DNA of 64,000 bases from Paenibacillus sp. MSJ-34 (GCF_018918005.1 NZ_JAHLPR010000027.1:27198-91197); one strand, 5' to 3'. Counted from the first letter of the stretch, positions 18,298 to 26,960 are shown. Notes: generated from the sequence alone by a model not told the origin. A program made the numbers and translations.

Positions 18298-19557
18298 ATG
18301 CTGCAAGTATATGGCGCATTGATGCCCGTGCGCTTGCTGGAAGAGATCCGGTTTTGGAAGACGCAGGAAAAAGAGCATACATCCGTCATTACCGCCATTA
18401 TCCCTAATCTGGAACAACCGTTTGTGAACCTGATGCGCGAGTGGGAAAACGTGTTCGACAAAACCGAACAAGCTGCGCAAGCCTATCTTGACGCCGCCCT
18501 ACAGGCGCCCGCACAGATCGGCCCGCAGTTTAAAGCGCAAATCAACGATCTGCTGCGCGTTTCCTGCGAGCAATCGAATCGATTTATCGCCCACCTGCGA
18601 CATATCGAGCGCACCAGCCAGGCGGTCAAACAAGTCCCTCTCGCTCCGACGGTATTGGAACATATTATCCGGGAATCGGAATACTTCTTGAACGTGTTGC
18701 AGACGCTCACTCATCTCGACGCCAGGGAAGGCGATCTGCGCGGCGAGCGGCAGGAAGACGGCATGCCTTGGAACGAACGGGCGCCGGAGGAGAGCAGAGC
18801 CGACAACAACCCTTCTTCATCCCAAGACGAACCGGGCGGAAATGAGACAACGGGGGACGGGGCGCCGGTCAATGAGGTGGAACGCGGCGATTTGCTCAGC
18901 TGGACGGACGCCTTGGATATGAACGGCAAGCCGGTACCGATCGGCGGACATCAATTGCCGCCTTTGCCGTATCCGTATAACGCCTTGGAGCCGTATATCG
19001 ATGAAGCGACGATGCGCATCCACCACGACAAGCATCACAAAAGCTATGTCGACGGACTGAACAAAGCCGAACGGGCGCTGCTGGAAGCGAGAAAGAGCGG
19101 CAATTTCGATCTGATTAAACATTGGGAAGGCGAGCTGGCTTTCCATGGGGCGGGGCATTATTTACATACGATCTTCTGGAATGTGATGAGCCCGAAAGGC
19201 GGCGGCACGCCATCCGGGCCTTTGGCTGCGCAAATCAAGCAGGATTTCGGCAGCTACGAACAGTTCAAGGCGCAATTTACCGAAGCGGCCGATAAGACCG
19301 AGGGCGGAGGATGGGCGATCCTCGTCTGGAGCCCGCGCAGTTGGCGTTTGGAAATTTTGCAAGCCGAAAAACATCAGAACCGGACGCAATGGGACGTCAT
19401 TCCGCTGCTTCCGCTCGATGTATGGGAGCACTCTTATTACTTGAAGCATCAGAACAACCGGGCCGCCTATATTCAAGACTGGTGGAACGTCGTCTACTGG
19501 CCGTACGTTGCCGACCGGTTCAGCAAAGCCAAGAAACTGAAGTGGATTCCGTATTGA
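18298..19557 (+). CDS. two-domain iron/manganese superoxide dismutase (SodF-like)
   Basis: 419 residues. The N-terminal 150 residues are a helical domain with a metal-ligand-like FWKTQEKEHTSVI and further His-containing helices, resembling DUF2935-type modules. A low-complexity Glu/Ser/Pro linker (about 155-205) leads to a complete Fe/Mn-SOD domain. The four metal ligands lie in MRIHHDKHH, GAGHYLHTIFW, and DVWEHSYYLKH. The family converts superoxide to H2O2 and O2. AGGAGG stands nine bases before the ATG at 18298; the upstream GTG is too close to it. The role of the extra domain is unknown. Confidence 0.88.
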   Translation: MLQVYGALMPVRLLEEIRFWKTQEKEHTSVITAIIPNLEQPFVNLMREWENVFDKTEQAAQAYLDAALQAPAQIGPQFKAQINDLLRVSCEQSNRFIAHLRHIERTSQAVKQVPLAPTVLEHIIRESEYFLNVLQTLTHLDAREGDLRGERQEDGMPWNERAPEESRADNNPSSSQDEPGGNETTGDGAPVNEVERGDLLSWTDALDMNGKPVPIGGHQLPPLPYPYNALEPYIDEATMRIHHDKHHKSYVDGLNKAERALLEARKSGNFDLIKHWEGELAFHGAGHYLHTIFWNVMSPKGGGTPSGPLAAQIKQDFGSYEQFKAQFTEAADKTEGGGWAILVWSPRSWRLEILQAEKHQNRTQWDVIPLLPLDVWEHSYYLKHQNNRAAYIQDWWNVVYWPYVADRFSKAKKLKWIPY

Positions 19558-19576
19558 TAAGTAAGGAATCTAAGGC

Positions 19577-19603
19577 AAAAGGGACGGCGCGCCGCACCGT
19601 CCC
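19577..19603 (-). terminator. terminator of folE
   Basis: GGGACGG...CCGTCCC stem (19581-19603), followed on the minus strand by TTTTGCC. It lies between the convergent SOD and folE genes. Confidence 0.75.
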
Positions 19604-19611
19604 TAACTGTT

Positions 19612-20205
19612 TCATTGCTTGATCAACGATAAAAATTCGGCGCGGAGCGCGGAGTCTTCGCGGAAACGGCCGCGAATTCCGGACGTAACCGTTTTGCTGC
19701 CCGGTTTCTTCACGCCGCGGGCGCACATGCATAAATGCTCTCCTTCCACCACAACCATAACGCCGTGCGGCTGAAGCACTTCCTCCATCGTATCCGCAAT
19801 TTGCGATGTAATCCGTTCCTGCACCTGGAGGCGGCGCGTAACCGCTTCGACCAATCGCGCCAATTTGCTCAAACCGGCTATTTTCCCGCTCGGAATATAT
19901 CCGATATGCACTTTGCCGAAGAACGGCGCCGTATGATGCTCGCACTGGCTGTAATATACGATGTCCTTGACGATAACGAGTTCTTCATGCTGTTCGTCGA
20001 ACGTGACGCCGAGCACTTCGCGCGGATCGACGCTGTATCCTGCGTAAATCTCCTCGTACATTCTGGCTACGCGTTCCGGGGTTTCCAACAAACCTTCACG
20101 ATCCGGGTTCTCGCCGATCAACCGCAAAATTTCCCTCACGTGATATTCGATTTGTTCATGATTTTCCGCTGCGTGCAAGTTTTTGTAATCTTTAACTCCT
20201 GCCAC
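19612..20205 (-). CDS. folE: GTP cyclohydrolase I
   Basis: Opens the GTP imidazole ring and forms 7,8-dihydroneopterin triphosphate for folate (and, in bacilli, queuosine) synthesis. 197 residues from a GTG at 20205 preceded by AGGAGGGG. Zinc ligands are present: Cys and His in [10 protein letters not shown], and Cys in [14 protein letters not shown]; the catalytic [15 protein letters not shown] block follows. A yneF gene lies directly upstream, followed by a QueG-containing fusion gene, a queuosine enzyme whose pathway also starts from FolE product. Confidence 0.95.
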   Translation of the reverse strand: MAGVKDYKNLHAAENHEQIEYHVREILRLIGENPDREGLLETPERVARMYEEIYAGYSVDPREVLGVTFDEQHEELVIVKDIVYYSQCEHHTAPFFGKVHIGYIPSGKIAGLSKLARLVEAVTRRLQVQERITSQIADTMEEVLQPHGVMVVVEGEHLCMCARGVKKPGSKTVTSGIRGRFREDSALRAEFLSLIKQ

Positions 20206-20229
20206 TGGCTCCCCTCCTAACAATTCGCG

Positions 20230-20436
20230 TTATTTGAATTTTTTGTTCTTCATCATTTGCTGAGCGCGCTGCATTTGCTTGTTGTTCAAGTTGTAACCCA
20301 TTTGCTTCGCCATTTTGGCAAGCATGTCCGGATCGCTTTGCATTTTGGTCAACTGCCTGCGCAAATAGAATACGCCAATAATAAACCCGAGCACTAAACC
20401 GACAACCAGCGTGATAATCGGAATAATATAATTCAT
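20230..20436 (-). CDS. yneF: YneF family (UPF0154) membrane protein
   Basis: 68 residues. One N-terminal membrane helix (IIPIITLVVGLVLGFIIGVFY) is followed by RRQLTKMQSDPDMLAKMAKQMGYNLNNKQMQRAQQMMK, the distinctive UPF0154 pattern. Widely conserved in Firmicutes; function unknown. Confidence 0.88.
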   Translation of the reverse strand: MNYIIPIITLVVGLVLGFIIGVFYLRRQLTKMQSDPDMLAKMAKQMGYNLNNKQMQRAQQMMKNKKFK

Positions 20437-20517
20437 TATGCGTCACCCTTTGTTCACTTGATAATTGTTCCATTCGATAAAAACTATCATAGCACGTCCG
20501 TTCGCCTATGACAAACA

Positions 20518-22206
20518 TCACAGCCGTTCGAGCGCCAGCAATGTTTCTTTCTTATCCAAACCTCCGCCGTATCCGACCATTTGGCCTCCCGCGCCGATGA
20601 CGCGATGGCATGGAATAATAATGGGAATCGGGTTTTTGTTGTTGGCTCCGCCGACGGCGCGCACCGCCTTCGGATTGCCGATCCGCTCGGCGATGTGTTT
20701 ATACGAACATACCTCGCCGTACGGAATTTCCGTCAACGCCCGCCAAACTTTGCGTTGAAATTCCGTCCCTTGCAAGTCGAGCGTCTCGAACGGCAAATCG
20801 AACGAATGCCGGCTTCCCGCAAAATATTGTTCCAATTGCTCGATAACGCCGCTCAATTTCCCCTGATTCATTATAAATTCCGCCTCGCCCCACCAACGCT
20901 GCGCCCAGCGTTCGAGCTCTTGCTTCCGTTCGGACACGGCGCCGAATTCGATATGGCATAACCCTTTGTCGGTCGCGCATAACGTAAGCGTGCCGATGGG
21001 GGAATCCATCTCGCCGTAAAATAACGTTTTCCCGGCGGCCCCCAGTTTCGCTCGTGCTTCTTGCACCGCCTCGAGCACTTCTTCGTTCTTTTCCTGTCCC
21101 AAGCTATCCGTCAATGCCCGCATCGACTCATCTCCTCCAATTTTCCCGAGCGCCCATGCGGCGGTTGCCCGCAATTCCGGCCGCGGGTCTTCCATAATCA
21201 CCGTCCGCAAATGCGGAACGGCGCTGCGGTCTTTGAAATTGCCCAGGGCGATCACCGCATTGCGCTGGATCGGCTTCTTCCCCCGCCACGCGGCGGCGCT
21301 GCTGCCGAATCGTTCCTTGAATTCCTTGTTGCTCATGGAGAGCAGCGGGATAAGAAGCGGCTTGGCCAATTCCGGATCAGGCTGCAGTTCCGGCTGATGC
21401 GTCCAGTTCTTGCCGCGATTCTTCGGGCACACGATCTGGCAAGTGTCGCAGCCGTATAGCCGGTTGCCGATTTTGCGCATAAATTCGTCGCTCAGCGTAT
21501 GCTTCGTTTGCGTCAAGAACGAGATGCATCGCTGCGCGTTCAATTGGCCCGGGCCGACAAGCGCGCCTGTCGGACAGGCGTCGATGCATGCGGTACAGTC
21601 CCCGCAATCGTCGGTGACCGGCTCGTCCGGCGGAAAAGGAATATTCGTGATCATCTCGCCGATATAAATCCACGAGCCCCATTCCGGCGATATAATCGAA
21701 CAGTTCTTGCCGCTCCAGCCGATGCCGGCCCGCTCGGCAACCGCCCGATCGACCAGCGCCCCGGTATCGACCATGCTCTCCATCCGTGCGCCTTCGACCC
21801 GATCGCGTATAAACGTCTCCAATCGGGCCAGCCGATTGCGCAATACATGGTGATAATCTTCCCCCCATGCGGACCGGGCCAATATGCCGCGATACGCTCC
21901 GGGCTCCGACTTCGGCGGATTCGCCATCTTCGACGGGTAGGCGATCGCGATGGCGATCATCGATTGCGGTTCGCTCAAGCTTAGTTCGGGACGCACTCTT
22001 TTCTCGATATCCTTCTCCTCGAATCCGGATTCATGCCCTTTGGCCCGGTGTGCGAGCAGCCTTTGTCTCAACGTCTCAAACGGGGCGGCCGAGGCGAATC
22101 CGATTTGATCGATGCCAAGCTGCGGCGCGGCTCGCTTGATTTCTTCCTTCAATTGTCCCCAGTACCCGCTCTCCGTTCCCGCTTCCATCTTCTCCGGCTT
22201 CGTCAT
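20518..22206 (-). CDS. fusion of epoxyqueuosine reductase (QueG) and O6-alkylguanine-DNA alkyltransferase
   Basis: 562 residues from an ATG at 22206 (AAGGGGTGG upstream). Residues about 15-330 are QueG: cobalamin-dependent reduction of epoxyqueuosine in tRNA, with ferredoxin-type clusters in DDCGDCTACIDACPTGAL and CDTCQIVCPKN and the DTGALVDRAVAERAGIGW block. HEAT-like repeats follow (about 325-390: AVIALGNFKDRSAVPHL, ATAAWALGKIGGDES). Residues about 395-562 are a complete alkyltransferase: FQRKVWRALTEIPYGEVCSYKHIA and the suicidal Cys533 in PIPIIIPCHRVIG. One uninterrupted frame; no sign of a sequencing join. Confidence 0.9.
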   Translation of the reverse strand: MTKPEKMEAGTESGYWGQLKEEIKRAAPQLGIDQIGFASAAPFETLRQRLLAHRAKGHESGFEEKDIEKRVRPELSLSEPQSMIAIAIAYPSKMANPPKSEPGAYRGILARSAWGEDYHHVLRNRLARLETFIRDRVEGARMESMVDTGALVDRAVAERAGIGWSGKNCSIISPEWGSWIYIGEMITNIPFPPDEPVTDDCGDCTACIDACPTGALVGPGQLNAQRCISFLTQTKHTLSDEFMRKIGNRLYGCDTCQIVCPKNRGKNWTHQPELQPDPELAKPLLIPLLSMSNKEFKERFGSSAAAWRGKKPIQRNAVIALGNFKDRSAVPHLRTVIMEDPRPELRATAAWALGKIGGDESMRALTDSLGQEKNEEVLEAVQEARAKLGAAGKTLFYGEMDSPIGTLTLCATDKGLCHIEFGAVSERKQELERWAQRWWGEAEFIMNQGKLSGVIEQLEQYFAGSRHSFDLPFETLDLQGTEFQRKVWRALTEIPYGEVCSYKHIAERIGNPKAVRAVGGANNKNPIPIIIPCHRVIGAGGQMVGYGGGLDKKETLLALERL

Positions 22207-22270
22207 TCCACCCACCCCTTTTCCGTTCGCGCCACCTTGTTGCGCTTCGTTTTTTTACATAATAATAGGA

Positions 22271-22314
22271 AAGCATATCTCCCCTCCATTTGCAATGGGT
22301 GGAAAGATATGCTT
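22271..22314. repeat. hairpin repeat, copy 1
   Basis: Outer arms AAGCATATCT (22271-22280) and AGATATGCTT (22305-22314) enclose an inner hairpin CCATTTGCAATGG. A second copy with compensating inner changes lies at 23502-23545. This copy is upstream of the QueG fusion gene. The rest of the gap (22315-22499) shows two direct AATAAGGTA elements (22350-22358 and 22427-22435) but no gene. Confidence 0.7.
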
Positions 22315-22499
22315 TCGATTCGCGAAGCATATTTAAGAATTTTCATTCGTTAATAAGGTATATTCGTTCTCAAAAGCTTAAATTCACCCCAACTTCCCCC
22401 AAACTTAGACTCCTATTGGGTCGCTAATAAGGTACAATCGTACCTATTACCGCCCTAATCCCCTAATCCGACTCGCACCGGGAAACCGGCTGCCGGATC

Positions 22500-22937
22500 T
22501 CACGACAACCGCTTGATCGCTTCCCGCGCCAGCAAGTCGCAGCGATTGTTCAATTCATTGTCGCTATGGCCCTTCACTTTAATATATTCCACCTCATGGG
22601 TTCCCATTAAAGCCCATAGCTCCTTCCATAGATCCTGATTTTCGACAGGCTGGTTTTTGCTGTTCTTCCAACCGTTGCGCAGCCAGCCCCGGATCCATCC
22701 CTGCTTGAAGCAGTTCACGACATAGGCCGAGTCGCTGTAAACTTTGACCTTGCACGGCTCCTTCAACAGCTTCAACGCTTCGATGACGGCTTTAATTTCC
22801 ATCCGATTGTTCGTCGTATCCCGCTCCCCGCCGGACAGCTCTTTGCGGTGACCGCCGTACATGAGAATAGCGCCCCATCCCCCGGGGCCGGGATTTCCGG
22901 AGCAAGCGCCGTCCGTATATAACGTAATTTCTTTCAT
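22500..22937 (-). CDS. rnhA: ribonuclease HI
   Basis: Cleaves RNA in RNA-DNA hybrids. 145 residues from the ATG at 22937 (TTGGAGGGA upstream). The catalytic carboxylates are visible: Asp9 in LYTDGACSGNPG, Glu47 in NNRMEIKA, Asp69 in VYSDSAYV and Asp134 in NRCDLLA, with His124. The ATG overlaps the stop of the preceding DUF402 gene (ATGA), so the two are coupled. Confidence 0.95.
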   Translation of the reverse strand: MKEITLYTDGACSGNPGPGGWGAILMYGGHRKELSGGERDTTNNRMEIKAVIEALKLLKEPCKVKVYSDSAYVVNCFKQGWIRGWLRNGWKNSKNQPVENQDLWKELWALMGTHEVEYIKVKGHSDNELNNRCDLLAREAIKRLS

Positions 22938-23491
22938 TGCGATTCCCTCCAAGCCGAATAATAACGCAGCACGGCCTCATCCTGAAACGGCGCCAAGCCG
23001 CCCTCCATTCGCAGTTTCAATTGTTCGAGCCCATTCATCAATTTCCGCACCACAAGTTCGGGATACCGGTAATTGGCCCGGTTCTTTTCATATTCGTTCC
23101 AATCCAGCAGTTGAACTTGTCCATCCGGATGAAGCACGACATCCAGATCGTAATCGATATATGTAATGACATGATCGGCATCGCTTTTATAGGGCGGGGA
23201 AGCGATATTGCAATAATATCGGATTCCCGTATCTTCAACGAGCGCGACGACATTAAACCACATTTGCGGAATAAAAAAGGTTACCGCAGGCACTTTGCTG
23301 AACCAGCGCTTGCCGTCCGCTTCGACGATCGGCGTTTGGGAATTGATGGCGACGGTCATCGACTGTTCCGTATGGTCCGGTCCGAGCTCTTCTTCCGGGA
23401 CGAGCCAGTTTTCCAGCCACATCCGGTGCAAACGGCCGTCATGCTTAAAGCTTTTAATCGTTAACGGTTGGTATCGGTTGTTTGTTTTCAT
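22934..23491 (-). CDS. DUF402 (YgaC-like) nucleoside di/triphosphatase
   Basis: 185 residues of the DUF402 family. Known members in Gram-positive bacteria hydrolyse nucleoside tri- and diphosphates with a metal. Visible markers include the ITIKSFKHDGRLHRMW start, the ITYIDYDLDVVLHPDGQVQLLDWNEYEKN acidic metal-binding stretch and a helical C-terminus. The ATG lacks a close ribosome site; a GGGGAG within the upstream hairpin repeat is 18 bases away. It overlaps rnhA by four bases. Confidence 0.82.
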   Translation of the reverse strand: MKTNNRYQPLTIKSFKHDGRLHRMWLENWLVPEEELGPDHTEQSMTVAINSQTPIVEADGKRWFSKVPAVTFFIPQMWFNVVALVEDTGIRYYCNIASPPYKSDADHVITYIDYDLDVVLHPDGQVQLLDWNEYEKNRANYRYPELVVRKLMNGLEQLKLRMEGGLAPFQDEAVLRYYSAWRESQ

Positions 23492-23501
23492 ATCAATAGA
23501 A

Positions 23502-23545
23502 AAACATATCTCCCCATCGTTTGCAATAGATGAAAAGATATGCTT
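23502..23545. repeat. hairpin repeat, copy 2
   Basis: Arms AAACATATCT (23502-23511) and AGATATGCTT (23536-23545) around an inner hairpin CATC-GTTTGCAAT-AGATG. Same layout as the copy at 22271-22314. It lies immediately upstream of the DUF402 start codon and includes the region where a ribosome site would be. Confidence 0.7.
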
Positions 23546-23578
23546 CGTCTCCTTGCCAATCCTATAAGTGCAGAAATA

Positions 23579-24001
23579 TTATCCAGCCACGATTCTTAAT
23601 TTTTGAAAAGTTCGTAAAACATGCGCCGCCCCGTACCCCATCGCGGCATATAACGGCAACACCGGTTCGTTATGTTCGTCGCCCGCAATGCAAATGCGCG
23701 TTACTTTGCGTTGCAAGAATCTTTGCTGCAATGCGGAAATTAACGCCTTGCCGCTGCCTTGGCCGCGATACTTCGGATGAACCGCCAACCGGTAATAACA
23801 ACCCTGGCTATTCTCAATCGTTCCGATAATAACGCCAACGAGAGCGTCATCCCGTTCATGCACCAACACTAGATCGCTATCGAGCGATAATTGTCTGGCA
23901 AATGCCTCCATCGTCTGCTCGTAGCACTCCTCCGACAACGATTCTTGCAACAGCTCCGTCACTTGAATGTAATCCGACAATTGAAAGGAACGAATACGCA
24001 T
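23579..24001 (-). CDS. GNAT family N-acetyltransferase
   Basis: 140 residues with the acetyl-CoA-binding motif A, YYRLAVHPKYRGQGSGKALIS (RGQGSG near residue 79), and the start MRIRSFQLSDYIQVTELLQ typical of RimI-like acetyltransferases. The C-terminal NEPVLPLYAAMGYGA segment matches motif B. The substrate (amine or protein N-terminus) is unknown. AAGGGGAG precedes the ATG. Confidence 0.85.
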   Translation of the reverse strand: MRIRSFQLSDYIQVTELLQESLSEECYEQTMEAFARQLSLDSDLVLVHERDDALVGVIIGTIENSQGCYYRLAVHPKYRGQGSGKALISALQQRFLQRKVTRICIAGDEHNEPVLPLYAAMGYGAAHVLRTFQKLRIVAG

Positions 24002-24152
24002 GTTCTACTCCCCTTATGTTTATCTTATGTGATTTTCAAAAACTGAACTGACTGTCGTATGCCTTTTTTCAGCGATCTTTATAAAATACGACAAAAAACG
24101 ATGAAATCCTCCTTTAATCTTAAAAAAACATTAATTTCCTCGCTTTTCCTCT

Positions 24153-24180
24153 TGAAAACGCTTCATTTTAAGCGCTTACA
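24153..24180. promoter_or_regulatory. two adjacent cre-like sites
   Basis: TGAAAACGCTTCAT (24153-24166) and, on the other strand, TGTAAGCGCTTAAA (24167-24180). Each departs from the CcpA consensus TGWAARCGYTWNCW at one position. They lie about 150 bases upstream of the GNAT start. The rest of the 24002-24272 gap is AT-rich and shows no gene. Confidence 0.4.
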
Positions 24181-24181
24181 T

Positions 24182-24210
24182 AAAAATGCCGGAACGCCGC
24201 CCTTCGGCAT
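24182..24210 (-). terminator. terminator of HAEG-repeat gene
   Basis: ATGCCG (24186-24191) and CGGCAT (24205-24210) with additional inner pairing; the minus strand continues TTTTTATG. Confidence 0.6.
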
Positions 24211-24272
24211 GACGATACTTATCCTATCTACATGGATAGACATGCAGGCGATGTTCCGACAGGTCGATTACA

Positions 24273-26057
24273 TCAAATCATGAACGCGTACAACACTAAG
24301 ATTTGATTCGGCCCGGTACGTTCCAACACGCGATAACCGGTAACGGCATTCGTAGCGATGCCTTGATCGTTCGGCCTGCAATATCCGTTGACCGGGCATG
24401 TCCCGTCATCCCGAACGAGCAATTTGCCCAGCAAGCCGACCGCAACCCATTCGGGCCTTTGCGATCGCGGAATATATTCGCGGGAAGGATCGAATGCCGG
24501 ATTGACGACCGCTTCTCTTACTTTTCGCTCCGGTTTAATGACCACGCCGTATTCGTCTTGTTCGGCGGGATAGATTACCTCGCGCATGATCGTCCTGCCC
24601 CACTCGTCCCTCATAAATTTATGCTTCCAGCTTAATTCGGCCGCATCCCCTACAACTCCGGGCGTCGCGCTCGTAATCCCCAGAATATAAATATCCGAGG
24701 CCGTTGCCTTGCGGATCTTGCTTCCTTCCAAAGTGACGAAGTAGCCGACGTCGATCGGCCTGCCGTCGCAGGTTTCAAACATTTCCGCATAATCGGCCGC
24801 GCCTGTCACCCAACCGTTCTCGGCAATGCCCTGCCCCTGCGGCCCGGATATTTTGGCTGCCAAGTGCGGGGTTGTCCCTGTACCGTAAGCCAGATGCCAT
24901 GAATACTCTTCATTCGCTTGGCCGTAGCGTCCCATAATATGCGCGCCGGTATAAAGGTTCGTATCCGTGCTTATTCCTTCGGCATGGGAACTGTTGCCGC
25001 TCGCGATCGTAGCGCTGCCCTCCGCATGCGACGCATCCCCGCTCGCCGTGGATTGATCTCCCTCGGCATGCGAAGCGATCCCGTATGCCTGCGTCGCCCT
25101 TCCTTCCGCGTGGCTGGCATATTCTCCCGCCACCGAGCGGTCGCCTTCGGCGTGCGAAGCAAAACCACCGGCAACCGTACGGTATCCTTCCGCATGGGAA
25201 ACATCGCCTGCCGCGAGAGTCGGGCCATATCCGTATGCCTGATGGAACCCTCCCCCCTCGGCATGAGCTGCAGCGCCGCTGGCCGTATTCCGAACATCCA
25301 GAAATTCGTTGCCCCATCCTTCCACATGGGAATAATCCCCGCTCGCCAAAGTGAAAAATCCTTCCGCGTGGGAATAGCGGCCGCTGGCAATCGTTCTATA
25401 GCCTTCGGCATGAGAGCCTCTGCCGCCGGCGGCCGATCGTTCCCCTTCCGCATGCGAAGCTTCTCCCGTCGTCTCCGTCCCGACCCCTTCGGCATGCGAG
25501 TACGCGCCGCCGGCAACCGAGCCGGAGCCCTCGGCATGTGAACCTATTCCGACTGCCTCTGCTGAGTCGCCTTCCGCATGAGAAAATTCCCCTCGCGCCA
25601 GAGTGCTGTAACCTTCGGCATGCGAGCCCGTCCCGTCGGCTGAGGATAGTTGTCCTTCCGCATGGGCGAAGTCGCCGCCAGCGCTTGACCCAGATCCCTC
25701 CGCATGGGCAAAGTCGCCGGACGCGCCCGTGGCATTTCCTTCGGCATGCGCCCCAATCCCTTTGTCCGGGAACAAGCCTGCCATTGTTCCCAGACCTTCG
25801 GCATGCGTAAAGGCGGCCACCGCTCTGGTTCCGCTTCCCTCGGCATGCGAAGCCGTTCCGATGGCCCAAACATCGGCTCCCTCCGCATGCGCCGCCGGCC
25901 CGTATGTCAGCGTGGACAATCCTTCGGCATGCGATGCGGCAGCATGGGCGGCGGTAGCAATTCCTTCCGCATGTGCGGCCGTCCCGTCGGCGATCGTATC
26001 CCTTCCTTCCGCGTCCGCACATTGTCCCGGCGCGTTGCGATTGCATTCGTTTGACAT
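24273..26057 (-). CDS. HAEG-repeat surface protein with C-terminal peptidase G2 autoprocessing domain
   Basis: 594 residues from the ATG at 26057 (GAAAGGATG upstream). Residues about 15-400 consist of more than 20 repeats of roughly 14 residues ending in HAEG (A-S-G-x-x-S-H-A-E-G pattern), similar to the beta-roll heads of trimeric YadA-like adhesins. Residues about 410-594 match the peptidase G2 (intramolecular chaperone, self-cleaving) domain of phage tailspikes and Bacillus surface proteins: NGWVTGAADYAEMFE, GDAAELSWKHKFMRDEWGR, PEWVAVGLLGKLLVRDDGTCPVNGYC. There is no signal peptide. Probably a trimeric fibre; spore surface is a guess. Confidence 0.85.
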   Translation of the reverse strand: MSNECNRNAPGQCADAEGRDTIADGTAAHAEGIATAAHAAASHAEGLSTLTYGPAAHAEGADVWAIGTASHAEGSGTRAVAAFTHAEGLGTMAGLFPDKGIGAHAEGNATGASGDFAHAEGSGSSAGGDFAHAEGQLSSADGTGSHAEGYSTLARGEFSHAEGDSAEAVGIGSHAEGSGSVAGGAYSHAEGVGTETTGEASHAEGERSAAGGRGSHAEGYRTIASGRYSHAEGFFTLASGDYSHVEGWGNEFLDVRNTASGAAAHAEGGGFHQAYGYGPTLAAGDVSHAEGYRTVAGGFASHAEGDRSVAGEYASHAEGRATQAYGIASHAEGDQSTASGDASHAEGSATIASGNSSHAEGISTDTNLYTGAHIMGRYGQANEEYSWHLAYGTGTTPHLAAKISGPQGQGIAENGWVTGAADYAEMFETCDGRPIDVGYFVTLEGSKIRKATASDIYILGITSATPGVVGDAAELSWKHKFMRDEWGRTIMREVIYPAEQDEYGVVIKPERKVREAVVNPAFDPSREYIPRSQRPEWVAVGLLGKLLVRDDGTCPVNGYCRPNDQGIATNAVTGYRVLERTGPNQILVLYAFMI

Positions 26058-26209
26058 TGCGATCATCCTTTCTTCTATTGGAAATGCTATATTGTATTCG
26101 CAACGCCTGTCCGGGAAGCGGCGACCGCGGTTTTCCCCTGTATAAACCGACGAAAACACGGCAATCCTAGTCGGGGAATGAAAAGCGTTCGACTTTTTAA
26201 ACATTTATA

Positions 26210-26238
26210 TTGATTTATTATGAAAAATAAGGTTTAAT
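26210..26238 (+). promoter_or_regulatory. sodA promoter
   Basis: TTGATT (26210-26215), 17 bases, TTTAAT (26233-26238). Confidence 0.55.
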
Positions 26239-26277
26239 AAAATAGTGAAGACTACATATTTTGGGAGGTATTCAATT

Positions 26278-26892
26278 ATGGCACATCAATTACCACCGTT
26301 ACCTTATGCAAACAACGCGCTCGAACCGCACATTGACGAAACGACGATGATGATTCACCACGATCGTCACCACAACACTTATGTAACCAACTTGAACGCG
26401 GCGCTGGAGTCCGCTCCTGAATTGCAAAGCAAGAGCGTTGAAGATCTGATCGCCGATCTGAACAGCGTGCCGGAGAGCATCCGCACTGCCGTTCGCAACA
26501 ACGGCGGCGGCCATGCGAACCACTCCTTGTTCTGGACGACGATCGGCCCGAACGCCGGCGGCGCTCCGACAGGCGCATTGGCCGAAGCGATCAACAACGA
26601 GCTTGGCGGCTTCGACAAGTTCAAAGAAGATTTCGCCAAAGCGGCTGCTACCCGTTTCGGCAGCGGTTGGGCATGGCTTGCCGTTGACCCTTCCGGCAAA
26701 TTGAAAGTATATTCCTTGCCGAACCAAGACAATCCGATCATGGAAGGCGACACGCCAATCCTCGGGCTTGACGTTTGGGAGCATGCATATTACTTGAAAT
26801 ATCAAAACAAACGCCCTGACTACATTGCTGCGTTCTGGAACGTAGTCAACTGGGACGAAGTGGGCAAACGTTACGAAGCGGCGAAAAAATAA
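26278..26892 (+). CDS. sodA: manganese superoxide dismutase
   Basis: 204 residues from the ATG at 26278, preceded by GGGAGG. Metal ligands are in [12 protein letters not shown] (His27), [11 protein letters not shown] (His82), and [13 protein letters not shown] (Asp/His). The GGGHANHS form and chain length fit MnSOD. It is the conventional housekeeping enzyme; a second, two-domain SOD is encoded at 18298-19557 and its SOD domain is distinctly diverged. Confidence 0.96.
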   Translation: MAHQLPPLPYANNALEPHIDETTMMIHHDRHHNTYVTNLNAALESAPELQSKSVEDLIADLNSVPESIRTAVRNNGGGHANHSLFWTTIGPNAGGAPTGALAEAINNELGGFDKFKEDFAKAAATRFGSGWAWLAVDPSGKLKVYSLPNQDNPIMEGDTPILGLDVWEHAYYLKYQNKRPDYIAAFWNVVNWDEVGKRYEAAKK

Positions 26893-26911
26893 GACGTTTC
26901 GGCAAGAAGAA

Positions 26912-26954
26912 GGCTGCATCGCGAGTAGATGGATTCTACCGGATGCAGCCTTTT
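26912..26954 (+). terminator. terminator of sodA
   Basis: GGCTGCATC (26912-26920) and GGATGCAGCC (26941-26950), with an inner GTAGA/TCTAC pairing, followed by TTTT. Confidence 0.85.
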
Positions 26955-26960
26955 CACGTC

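Noticed and set aside
23491..23515. A four-codon upstream frame (MFFY) before the DUF402 start
   Set aside because: The GGGGAG lies only two bases from its ATG, too close for initiation, and the frame is too short to judge.
24273..26057. The repeat-rich region considered as a CRISPR array or DNA minisatellite
   Set aside because: The repetition is at protein level (HAEG units in one frame) with varied codons; there are no constant DNA repeats and spacers.
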